Source of the DNA: Duganella qianjiadongensis
Lineage (GTDB): Bacteria; Pseudomonadota; Gammaproteobacteria; Burkholderiales; Burkholderiaceae_D
Direction of reading: 5' to 3'
Assembly (NCBI RefSeq): GCF_009857915.1
Contig: NZ_WWCM01000010.1
Span: 1-64,000 of the forward strand
DNA: 64,000 nucleotides
Position 1 is the first letter of the stretch, and the number at the start of each line of letters is the position of its first letter. Both the position numbers and the translations under genes were made by a program. The notes under the pieces are model-generated. The model made no database searches, was not told the DNA's origin, and was given only the letters and a program-made list of their open reading frames with translations. This document shows, piece by piece, positions 1 to 8,049 of this stretch.

Positions 1-550
<550 letters not shown>

Positions 551-692
551 TTTAGACTCCTAACGATTTGGTGTGATTACCTGGGCTGACGCCCGACTGT
601 CTTGATAATACTGGGTAGTTTCTGCGACGCCAGCTTTCGGCGCCTTGATCGCTGCAAGTGCAACGACCGGACCTGCGGGATACTGCGAATTC

Positions 693-767
<75 letters not shown>

Positions 768-813
768 TTATGGGATACTGCTGCGATGCCTGCGCATCAG
801 ACTGCAAACCAAC

Positions 814-887
814 TGGAGCGGGTGAAGGGAATCGAACCCTCGTCGTAAGCTTGGAAGGCTTCTGCTCTACCATTGAGCTACACCCGC
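814..887 (-). tRNA. tRNA-Gly (TCC)
   Basis: The reverse strand has acceptor stem GCGGGTG pairing with CACCCGC, D-arm TAGCTCAATGGTAGAGCA, anticodon loop CTTCCAA (anticodon TCC), T-arm GAGGGTTCGATTCCCTT and encoded CCA. It lies between tRNA-Tyr and tRNA-Thr in the same transcript. Confidence 0.96.
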
Positions 888-940
888 GAGGATTTCAATT
901 CAACTTCTTTACTGCATCACTCAGTTTTTTTGCAAAAACT

Positions 941-1024
<84 letters not shown>

Positions 1025-1038
1025 GCAATGAGCCGCAG

Positions 1039-1067
1039 AGTATGAAGCAACTACTTTGACTTGTCAA
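1039..1067 (-). promoter_or_regulatory. Sigma-70 promoter of the tRNA-Tyr/Gly/Thr-tuf operon
   Basis: On the reverse strand a perfect -35 box TTGACA (1062-1067) is followed after 17 bases by CATACT (1039-1044), four of six matches to the -10 consensus. Transcription would begin near 1032, a few bases before tRNA-Tyr, fitting a strong stable-RNA promoter. Confidence 0.75.
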
Positions 1068-1166
1068 CCCTGTTTTGCGTTCGTTTTTCAACGTTAGCGC
1101 ACTGTTGCGATCAACTGTCTGCTTCGGGGCGAAATTGTAAACGACGCTTATGCAAAAGTGCAAGTG

Positions 1167-1196
1167 TTGTTTTTGCGATGAACAATTTACTATACA
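1167..1196 (+). promoter_or_regulatory. Possible promoter of the GGDEF/EAL gene
   Basis: TTGTTT (1167-1172) is followed after 18 bases by TATACA (1191-1196). It lies downstream of the earliest in-frame ATG (1150), so it favours the later TTG start at 1231. Inferred from consensus only. Confidence 0.4.
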
Positions 1197-1230
1197 ATCT
1201 TTCATCTACCCGAGCCCCGGAGCCCCGCAG

Positions 1231-4200
1231 TTGAAGCCGCGTCTTAGCCACTGGTACAGCCTGATACTGGCCAATCTGGTCCTGTGGGCCAGCTACTTCA
1301 TTGTTGGCCGGCTGGGCCTGCTACTGGCGCTGCCGCCCAGCTATGCTGCGCCTATCTTCCTGCCGGCCGGTATTGCGCTGGCCGCGGTGGTGGTGGGCGG
1401 CATGCGCTTGCTGCCGGCCGTCTGGCTAGGTTCGCTCAGCATCAATCTGGTGTATCCCGCGCTATCGCCCGAGGGCATCAGCGCCAGCGCCTTCCATGGC
1501 GCCAGCGCTGCAGCACTGGGGGCGCTGCTACAGGCCTGGGCAGGCAGCAGCCTGTTCCGCCGCTACATCGATCCCGCCGTCGCCTCCGGCCGCGACGTCG
1601 TGCGCTTTATTCTGCTGGCCGGCGGCATTACCCTGATCAGCAGCACCATCTCCATCGGCGGCATGGCCATGGTGGGCGTGGCGCAGCCCCAGACCGTGCT
1701 GGCCGACTGGCTGGCCTGGTGGATGGGCGATACCATCGGCATCCTGCTGGCGGCGCCGCTGTGCTGGATACTGATCGGCCGCCCGCGCACGCTGTGGTCG
1801 CGCCGCCGCCTGCTCGTAGGCCTGCCCCTGCTGCTGTCGACGGCCGCCTTCATTGCCATCTATCTGCAGGCGGATCGCTGGGAGAACATCCAGCAGCTGC
1901 AGACGTTCCGCCTGAAAGCCCAGCAGACGGGCGATCTGCTGCAGGAACAGTTCAGCGAGCACGAGCGCTTTATCTACGCCATCGGCAAAGCCCTTAGCGA
2001 TCCCCAGCGCATCCTCAACAACGAGCATTTCGCCACTCTAGCGCACGGCTATCTGGACCAGCGCCCCGAGCTGCTGTCGATGGCCTGGCTGACGCCGATC
2101 AAGCACAGCCAGCGCGCCAGTTTCGAAGCGTGGGCCAGAAGCCACATTGCCCCCGATTTCGAGATCCGCCAGCGCAACGCGCAAGGCCGGCTGGTTCGCG
2201 CCGATCAGGCCGAACGCTATGTGGCTTCGACCTATATCGAACCGGTCGAGCGGCGCGCCTATCTGGGCTACGACCTGCTGACCGAACCGCTGCGCCGTGC
2301 CGCCATGGAACGCGCGCTCAGCTCGGGTCAGCCTACCGCCAGCGCACCACTGGCCATCCTGCCCGGCAGCACGGCGCCGGGCATGCTGCTGCTGCAGACG
2401 GCCTATCCCAACAAGGACTATCACCAGCCGGTCGGCGCGCTGCTGATCGCCATGCAGTATCGGGCCTTGCTCGAGCAGGCCCTCAAGCGCGCCGAATTCC
2501 CCCACTTCCTGCTGCGCTTCGAAGACAGCGATGACGAAGGGCCGCGCCACATGATTCACGACACCCTGCAGCGTCCGGCGCATGCTGGCGACTTCCAGCG
2601 CCAGCTGCACTTCGGCGGCCGCATCTACCAGCTCACGCTGGCGCCTACCCCGGCCTATCTGCTGCAGCAGCGCGGCTGGCAGAGCTGGACCGTGCTCACC
2701 TGCGGCCTGCTGCTGTCCGGTCTGCTGGGCACGCTGATGCTGCTGATCAGCGGCGAACGGGCCCGCATCCAGGCCCAGGTAACGGATAGCACGGCGCGCC
2801 TGCGCGAACGCGAAGCACGCCTGCAGGCCATCCTCAACAAGGCGGCCGACGCCATCCTCACCATCGATAGCGAAGGTGTGCTGATGTCGGCCAATGCGGC
2901 GGCGGGCCGCCTGTTCGGCTACAACGCCAGCCACATGACGGCCCTGCCCCTGTGCCAGCTGATTCCCATCGGCGTGGGCGACGCGGCCGGCCTCGATGCG
3001 CCGGGCATGCTGCGCATGATCGCCTGCGGCGTCACCCACGAATACGAACTGAAAGGCTGGCGCAGCGACGGCAGCGAGTTCCCGCTGGCGATGTCGGTGA
3101 GCGAAGTGGAACTGCCGGACGAGCACCTGTTCGTCACCATCCTGCACGACCTGACGGAGCAGCAGATGGCGCAGGAACGCATCCACCATCTGGCGCACCA
3201 CGATACCCTCACCGGCCTGTCCAACCGGCTCTCGCTCAATCTGCGCCTCGACCAGCTGCTGGCGCAGACGCGCCGCACCAATGGCCGCTGCGCGCTGCTG
3301 TTCATCGACCTCGACCACTTCAAGAAAATCAACGATACCCACGGCCATCAGGTGGGCGATCTGCTGCTGGTGGCGGTAGCCCAGCGTCTGAAGGACCTGC
3401 TGCGCGATGTCGACACCATTGCCCGGCTGGGCGGCGATGAATTCATCGTCGTCACCTCCGGCGATGTCACGCCGGCAGCGACTTCGACTATCGCCGTGCG
3501 CATCGTCGAGGCACTCAACGCGCCCTACCAGCTGCACGGCGTTTCCGTGCACAGCGGCGCCAGCGTGGGGGTGGCCATGTTCCCCGACGATGGCAACGAC
3601 GCCAGCACCCTGCTGCGCCACGCCGATACGGCCATGTATGCGGCCAAGAGCCGCGGACGCGGCAACTTCCAGTTCTTCTCGGCCGAAATGAACCGCGCCA
3701 CCCACGAGCGCCTGATGCTGGAAAACCGCCTCTGGCTGGCGCTGGAGCAGAACGAATTCGAGCTGTATCTGCAGCCGCAGGTGGATCTGGCCAGCCAGCG
3801 CATCATTGGCGCCGAAGCGCTGCTGCGCTGGCACCATCCGGAGCTGGGTCTGGTACGGCCGGACCGCTTTATCCCGATTGCGGAAGAGTCCAATCTGATC
3901 GTCAGCCTGGGCGAGTGGGTGCTGCAGCGCGCCTTTGACCTGCTGGCCCACTGGCGCGGCACGCCATTGGCGCATCTGCGGCTGGCTGTGAATCTGTCGG
4001 CGCGCCAGTGTCACAGCCCGGCCCTGCTGCCCTATCTGGACAGCCTGCTGGCCAGCAGCGGCATCGATCCGACCCGGCTGGAGCTGGAAATTACCGAATC
4101 GGCCGCCATGCAGGACCCGGAACGCAGCCGCGCCCTGCTGGTGGAACTGCGCTCGCGCGGCATCCGCGTGGCCATCGACGATTTCGGTACCGGCTATTCT

Positions 4201-4488
4201 TCGCTCAGCTATCTGAAAATGTTCGAGATCGACCGCATCAAGATCGACCGCAGCTTCGTCAAAGATATCGAAACCGATCCCGATGATGCCGTGATCGTCG
4301 CCGCCACCATCGGGCTGGCCCATGCGCTGGGGCTGGCAGTGGTGGGCGAAGGTGTAGAAACTGCGGCCCAGCGCGACTTCCTGCGCGCCAAACACTGCGA
4401 TGAAGGCCAGGGCTATCTGTGGTCGCAAGCGGTGCCGCTGACGCAGTTCGAAGCCCTGCTGCAGACCAGCTACAGCGACGCCGCCTGA
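1231..4488 (+). CDS. Membrane diguanylate cyclase/phosphodiesterase (MASE1-CHASE-PAS-GGDEF-EAL)
   Basis: A predicted cyclic-di-GMP enzyme in the inner membrane. Residues ~5-215 form a hydrophobic multi-span MASE1-type sensor, ~220-500 a periplasmic CHASE-like domain, then a span, a PAS domain (~530-640), GGDEF (~650-815) and EAL (~830-1075). The GGDEF active site is intact (RLGGDEF). An inhibitory RxxD site (RDVD) sits exactly five residues before it. The EAL half keeps EALLRW, NLSARQ, LEITES, DDFGTGYSS, KIDRSF and GEGVET, so both activities look possible. The frame is open from an ATG at 1150, but a likely promoter overlaps that stretch. TTG at 1231 has a GGAG eight bases upstream and starts just before MASE1, so I prefer it. 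The signal sensed is unknown. Confidence 0.88.
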   Translation: MKPRLSHWYSLILANLVLWASYFIVGRLGLLLALPPSYAAPIFLPAGIALAAVVVGGMRLLPAVWLGSLSINLVYPALSPEGISASAFHGASAAALGALLQAWAGSSLFRRYIDPAVASGRDVVRFILLAGGITLISSTISIGGMAMVGVAQPQTVLADWLAWWMGDTIGILLAAPLCWILIGRPRTLWSRRRLLVGLPLLLSTAAFIAIYLQADRWENIQQLQTFRLKAQQTGDLLQEQFSEHERFIYAIGKALSDPQRILNNEHFATLAHGYLDQRPELLSMAWLTPIKHSQRASFEAWARSHIAPDFEIRQRNAQGRLVRADQAERYVASTYIEPVERRAYLGYDLLTEPLRRAAMERALSSGQPTASAPLAILPGSTAPGMLLLQTAYPNKDYHQPVGALLIAMQYRALLEQALKRAEFPHFLLRFEDSDDEGPRHMIHDTLQRPAHAGDFQRQLHFGGRIYQLTLAPTPAYLLQQRGWQSWTVLTCGLLLSGLLGTLMLLISGERARIQAQVTDSTARLREREARLQAILNKAADAILTIDSEGVLMSANAAAGRLFGYNASHMTALPLCQLIPIGVGDAAGLDAPGMLRMIACGVTHEYELKGWRSDGSEFPLAMSVSEVELPDEHLFVTILHDLTEQQMAQERIHHLAHHDTLTGLSNRLSLNLRLDQLLAQTRRTNGRCALLFIDLDHFKKINDTHGHQVGDLLLVAVAQRLKDLLRDVDTIARLGGDEFIVVTSGDVTPAATSTIAVRIVEALNAPYQLHGVSVHSGASVGVAMFPDDGNDASTLLRHADTAMYAAKSRGRGNFQFFSAEMNRATHERLMLENRLWLALEQNEFELYLQPQVDLASQRIIGAEALLRWHHPELGLVRPDRFIPIAEESNLIVSLGEWVLQRAFDLLAHWRGTPLAHLRLAVNLSARQCHSPALLPYLDSLLASSGIDPTRLELEITESAAMQDPERSRALLVELRSRGIRVAIDDFGTGYSSLSYLKMFEIDRIKIDRSFVKDIETDPDDAVIVAATIGLAHALGLAVVGEGVETAAQRDFLRAKHCDEGQGYLWSQAVPLTQFEALLQTSYSDAA

Positions 4489-4821
4489 TAGTACCGGCAG
4501 CGCGGCGCTGCCGCTGCAGGTCTATGCGCGGGTCTAGAACGATGCTTCAAAAACAATAGCAAATAGGCCTAACACCTTGTTTTTCTTGCTACATTGGCTC
4601 AGAATGACTTATTGGCAAAAATTACAAGTTACCACTTAGGCCTCACCGTCAGCGCTAGCGTCACGTGCTCGCTACTTGTGCAGTGTCGCGTAAATTGCCC
4701 CACCAAGTATTTGCTGCGTTGTGCTGCTGATGAATTTTTACTCTCCGGTCTGGACGCCGAACCAGTACTGTCCCACTCAGTCCGCTAGCAAAGCACCCTG
4801 CCGCGCATCCGGAGCACAGCC
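4489..4821 (+). other. Intergenic region before the motor-like cassette
   Basis: A 333-base gap, noticeably richer in A/T than its neighbours. A 7-bp hairpin GGCAGCG-CGG-CGCTGCC (4496-4512) follows the stop of the cyclase gene but has no U-tract. A 64-codon ORF inside (4594-4788) has no convincing ribosome site or protein-like features. The region presumably carries the promoter of the cassette starting at 4822, but I see no clear -35/-10 pair. Confidence 0.5.
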
Positions 4822-5874
4822 ATGATCAGGCTGTGCCTGAACAGCGCATGCGCGCGCCAGTTGTTTAGCCGGCTACCCTACTGCCCGTATTGCGGCACTA
4901 TCCAGCAAACGACCACTGCAGCGCGCAGCGACGCCGTTGCTCCGCCCGCCGGCGGGGTCGACACGCCCGCTGCCGCTAGTACGGAACTGGCCAGCAGCGG
5001 CACCCGTCCGGTGCCACGCCCCGGCCAGAGCACAGCGGCCCAGTTGGCGCCGCCACTAGCGCCGCAGACACCGATAGAGCAGCCCGCGCGCGCAGGCGCG
5101 CGGCCGTTAGCTGCACCGGCGCGCTGGCTGGCTGCTGCGCTGGTGCTGCTGGCAGCCGCCATCTATCTGGCCGCACCGGCCTGGCCCGAAACCGGCTACG
5201 TCGCCGTTGCCTGCGACGCGCCCGCAGCCTCGGAGCTGACGATTCTGCTGGACCTGCCGGCGCCGCTGGAGCCCTCCACCCGAGCGGAAGTATTGGTCAG
5301 ACTTAGCCGGGCACTCGATGCCGAACAGAGCGGGGTACGGCGCATCAGCGTCTTCAGCACTCGCGCGCGGCACGGCGATGTGGCAACGCCCGTGGTTTCC
5401 GCCTGCGCCGCACCCACCATGCTGGGATCGCTGCTGGGCGCGCGCGGTCTGGCCCCGCAACTCAAAGCCCAGCTACTCGGCAAGATCGAAAGCCAGCTCG
5501 CCGTGCAGGACAGCGCCGCCGCACTGACGCAAGTGGTGGCCGACCTGTCGGTCAGCCAGTATCTGCGCGCGCCGCAGAATACTTTGCTGGTGTTTTCCGA
5601 TCTGATCGACAAATCGGCCCGCTTCAATCTGTTCAGCTGCGACAACAGCCAGGATGTCATACACCACTACCGCGCCAGCCACGCCGGCGCGGTAGAACGT
5701 CCGGCTTTCAGGAACACCGCCGTCGATCTGAACGCCGTCCCCGATCCCGGCATCAGCCCGGCCACGGCACGCTGCCGCAAAGCCTTCTGGCAGTGGTACT
5801 TCAGCGATGCGGAAGGCCCGGGCGCCCAGCTGGCGATGAATTTTCTGCCCGGCCGGCTGAAGAAAAAAAATTAA
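4822..5874 (+). CDS. Zinc-ribbon, single-span membrane protein with possible VWA-like domain (first gene of motor-like cassette)
   Basis: Not a family I can name. The 350 residues begin with four cysteines (C5, C10, C21, C24; the last pair in CPYC), resembling a small zinc ribbon. Residues ~35-100 are a Pro/Ala-rich linker. Residues 101-120 form one strong membrane span. The rest (~125-350) is an alpha/beta domain with strands such as LTILLDLPAP and TLLVFSDLIDKS, as in a degenerate von Willebrand factor A fold. The metal site DxSxS would be replaced by DLPAP. Ribosome site GGAG lies seven bases before the ATG. The next gene starts 14 bases downstream. The product ends in a Lys-rich tail encoded by a run of eight A. 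The VWA assignment is an inference from strand pattern only. Confidence 0.8.
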   Translation: MIRLCLNSACARQLFSRLPYCPYCGTIQQTTTAARSDAVAPPAGGVDTPAAASTELASSGTRPVPRPGQSTAAQLAPPLAPQTPIEQPARAGARPLAAPARWLAAALVLLAAAIYLAAPAWPETGYVAVACDAPAASELTILLDLPAPLEPSTRAEVLVRLSRALDAEQSGVRRISVFSTRARHGDVATPVVSACAAPTMLGSLLGARGLAPQLKAQLLGKIESQLAVQDSAAALTQVVADLSVSQYLRAPQNTLLVFSDLIDKSARFNLFSCDNSQDVIHHYRASHAGAVERPAFRNTAVDLNAVPDPGISPATARCRKAFWQWYFSDAEGPGAQLAMNFLPGRLKKKN

Positions 5875-5888
5875 CTCTAAAGGGAATC

Positions 5889-7247
5889 ATGAATCACCAA
5901 GACTTTGTAAAGATGCGCAACCTGATGCTGGTGTCAGTGGCTATCCTGTGCATCACCACCTATTTTCATTGGCCTGCCCTGCTCGCCATCCCGTTTGCGA
6001 TCGGCCCACTCAGCTACTATCACCTGAAGATCCTATTACCGCGCGCCCATGAAGGCCTGTCCGCCACCACCATCGACAGCGTCTATTATTTCGGCTTTCT
6101 CGTCACGGTGGCCGCGCTGTGCGTGAGCGCCATCATGGTCGGCACGCGCGGCGCCGGCCAGAGCATGAGCACGGTCATCATGAATTTCGGCGCAGGCCTG
6201 ATTGCCACCGCCTATGCCGTGATCGCCCGTATGCATTTGCAGAGCCGCGCCAGCCATGCTTCCGACCTCAGCATGGAAGCGGCCATGGAAAAATACGTCG
6301 CCAAGTCCACCGATCTGGTCAGACAGGTACAGATCGCTTCGGAACACCTGAGCAGCTTCTCGCGCGAAATCGTCAGCAAAACCGTCGAAGCGGGTGAACT
6401 GACACGGATCGCGGCGAGCGAGAAAATGCTCGACGTTGCCGAAGAATTCTCCGACCAGATCACCGAAGCGCTGGAAGACGCCCGCCAGGGCGTGCAGGAA
6501 TTCCGCGCCGTGCTCAACAGCACTGCCTTTGCCGACGAGCGCGCGCGATACGTCGATAGCCTGAAGGAAACCGTGCTCGCTTCCAGTGCACTCAACACGG
6601 TACTGGCGGACCTGCTGGCGCAGCGGCGCGAGGAAATCAGCCTTGCCCAGCAAAATGTCAGCCACACGGGCGAACTGGCAGAACGGCTCGATGCGCTGTC
6701 GGCCCGCGTGCACGCGCTAGGTTCGGCGGACGGCGCGATGGCACAATCGGCAGCGGCGCTGCAGCACACCACGGCCATGGTAAGCCGGGCCAGCCAGGAA
6801 ATTGCCGACACCGTCGATGCACTGGCGCAGACGCTGGCCCATGCGGAAGATAGCCAGGCCGCGCTGAAATCCATCGGCACCCTGAGCAAGCGCGCAGCCT
6901 ATCACATCGAAACGCTGAGCCAGTCGTCCAAACAGGCGGCCGATGCGGCGCAGCACATGAGCGAACTGTCGGAATCGGCCAAGGTGCTGGTACGGCGGGT
7001 ACGCAGCCTCGATGGCGTGGTCGAGAACCTGTCCGACAGCACCGCTACGCTGGCCAGTAACTTTGACCGGGCCGATACCGCCAGCAGCAGCCTGGACCAG
7101 CGACTGGCCCACTTCCCCACTCAGGCCGAGGCGATTGCCGCCTTCGGCACGCGGGTCGAGAAATCGCTGGACGCCATCGCCCGCAAAGCCGAACTGCATC
7201 CGCCAGACGCCGGCTATGCGCCGAAGGAAGTAGCGCCCCAAGCATGA
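5889..7247 (+). CDS. ZorA/MotA-like membrane protein with long helical tail (second gene of motor-like cassette)
   Basis: 452 residues. The first ~115 contain four likely membrane spans (~10-26, 28-46, 64-84, 92-112), including SVYYFGFLVTV and NFGAGLIATAYAVIARM. The latter resembles the last span of MotA/TolQ/ExbB/ZorA stators. From ~120 to the end the protein is almost wholly alpha-helical and Ala/Ser/Gln/Glu-rich, a long cytoplasmic coiled coil of the kind that distinguishes ZorA from MotA. It superficially resembles a chemoreceptor rod but lacks the conserved signalling tip and CheW-binding hairpin. The start at 5889 is set by AGGGA five bases upstream; the frame stays open to 5793. It overlaps the next gene by ATGA, implying coupled translation at fixed ratio. 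The assignment rests on topology, not on a search. Confidence 0.82.
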   Translation: MNHQDFVKMRNLMLVSVAILCITTYFHWPALLAIPFAIGPLSYYHLKILLPRAHEGLSATTIDSVYYFGFLVTVAALCVSAIMVGTRGAGQSMSTVIMNFGAGLIATAYAVIARMHLQSRASHASDLSMEAAMEKYVAKSTDLVRQVQIASEHLSSFSREIVSKTVEAGELTRIAASEKMLDVAEEFSDQITEALEDARQGVQEFRAVLNSTAFADERARYVDSLKETVLASSALNTVLADLLAQRREEISLAQQNVSHTGELAERLDALSARVHALGSADGAMAQSAAALQHTTAMVSRASQEIADTVDALAQTLAHAEDSQAALKSIGTLSKRAAYHIETLSQSSKQAADAAQHMSELSESAKVLVRRVRSLDGVVENLSDSTATLASNFDRADTASSSLDQRLAHFPTQAEAIAAFGTRVEKSLDAIARKAELHPPDAGYAPKEVAPQA

Positions 7248-8017
7248 AAAAGAATAATGACGTCTACTTCATTACGCTGATCGATCTGCTGGTGCAGGTG
7301 GTGTTCCTCGGCCTGCTGCTGTACGTGGTGGACAAGGCCGACGAGGAAGCTCCGGCCGCCACCGTGGAAGTCGAGCGCAGCACCATGGAGCGCCTGCTGG
7401 CTAGCGCCGGCGTTTCCAATCTGACCGAACTGACGGACGAATTAAGCAAACTGGCGCCGGTCAAGGAACTTAAAGGCACGGCCGACTTTATCCAGAAAGC
7501 CGGCGGTCCGGACGCGGCCAAACAGATTATCGAGGTGGTCAAGCAGGCCGGGGCTGGCAAACAGCTGGCGCCTTATCTGCGCGACGCCAGAGAAGCCAAG
7601 GAGATGATAGACAAGGCGGGCGGCAAGGAAAAAGTCGCGGCCATCATCAAGAAGGCGGAAGAAGGCAGCGGCAAGCCGCCCTGTCTGTTCAGCGAGGAAA
7701 ATGGCAAAAAAATCGTCAAGCCGCTGGCCAGCATAGACGCAGACAATGCCGAACTGGTGTTCGAAGCCACCACGCCGGAGCTGGAAAAAGTGCTGGCGCA
7801 GATGAACACCTCCTATGGGGCGATCCGCAAGCTATCGTTTGCGGAATTCTCGGCAGCTTTCGCGCCCCTCAGCCGTATCAAGCCGGAATGCCGCTACACC
7901 CTGCGCTTTGTCGAGCGGACCAATTTTGTCCACGCGCGCGATGCTGCCAGCAAGGTGTTCTACCTCAATATCGTCAAGGCAAAAGCGCAGAACACCACGC
8001 CGGAGGCAAGCAACTAG
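7244..8017 (+). CDS. ZorB/ExbD-like single-span protein with unassigned C-terminal domain (third gene of motor-like cassette)
   Basis: 257 residues. A short basic N-terminus leads into one span with a buried acid: FITLIDLLVQVVF, Asp14. This matches the proton- or sodium-carrying Asp of ExbD, TolR, MotB and ZorB. Residues ~45-150 are helical and charged. The C-terminal ~110 residues are a mixed domain with two cysteines (PPCLF and PECRY) that could form a disulfide if extracytoplasmic. No OmpA-type peptidoglycan-binding motif is visible, unlike MotB and ZorB. The start overlaps the upstream stop (ATGA). It is the last gene of the cassette and faces the convergent HD-GYP gene. Confidence 0.82.
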   Translation: MKKNNDVYFITLIDLLVQVVFLGLLLYVVDKADEEAPAATVEVERSTMERLLASAGVSNLTELTDELSKLAPVKELKGTADFIQKAGGPDAAKQIIEVVKQAGAGKQLAPYLRDAREAKEMIDKAGGKEKVAAIIKKAEEGSGKPPCLFSEENGKKIVKPLASIDADNAELVFEATTPELEKVLAQMNTSYGAIRKLSFAEFSAAFAPLSRIKPECRYTLRFVERTNFVHARDAASKVFYLNIVKAKAQNTTPEASN

Positions 8018-8029
8018 CCACCCGCGGCT

Positions 8030-8049
8030 AGCCGCACGGACGTGCGGCT
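8030..8049. terminator. Convergent hairpin between the motor cassette and the HD-GYP gene
   Basis: An 8-bp perfect stem AGCCGCAC-ggac-GTGCGGCT overlaps the stop codon of the reverse-strand gene. A second inverted repeat CTAGCC...GGCTAG (8014-8031) abuts it. There is no clear U-tract, so termination is only probable. Confidence 0.45.

Noticed and set aside
2038..4428. 796-codon open frame on the - strand opposite the GGDEF/EAL gene
   Set aside because: A shadow of the forward gene in GC-rich DNA. The product is Gln/Ala/Arg/His-rich without recognisable domains, while the forward frame has complete catalytic motifs.
4594..4788. 64-codon ORF in the gap before the motor-like cassette
   Set aside because: No ribosome site, Cys/Ser/Leu mixture without a pattern, and it ends before the real gene start.
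5889..7247. Calling the second cassette protein a methyl-accepting chemotaxis protein
   Set aside because: The helical tail is superficially similar, but the conserved signalling tip and a periplasmic sensor domain are absent.
4822..8017. Calling the cassette a Zorya defence system
   Set aside because: Only ZorA/ZorB-like topology is present. No ZorC, ZorD helicase/nuclease or ZorE is found nearby, and the ZorB-type peptidoglycan domain is missing.
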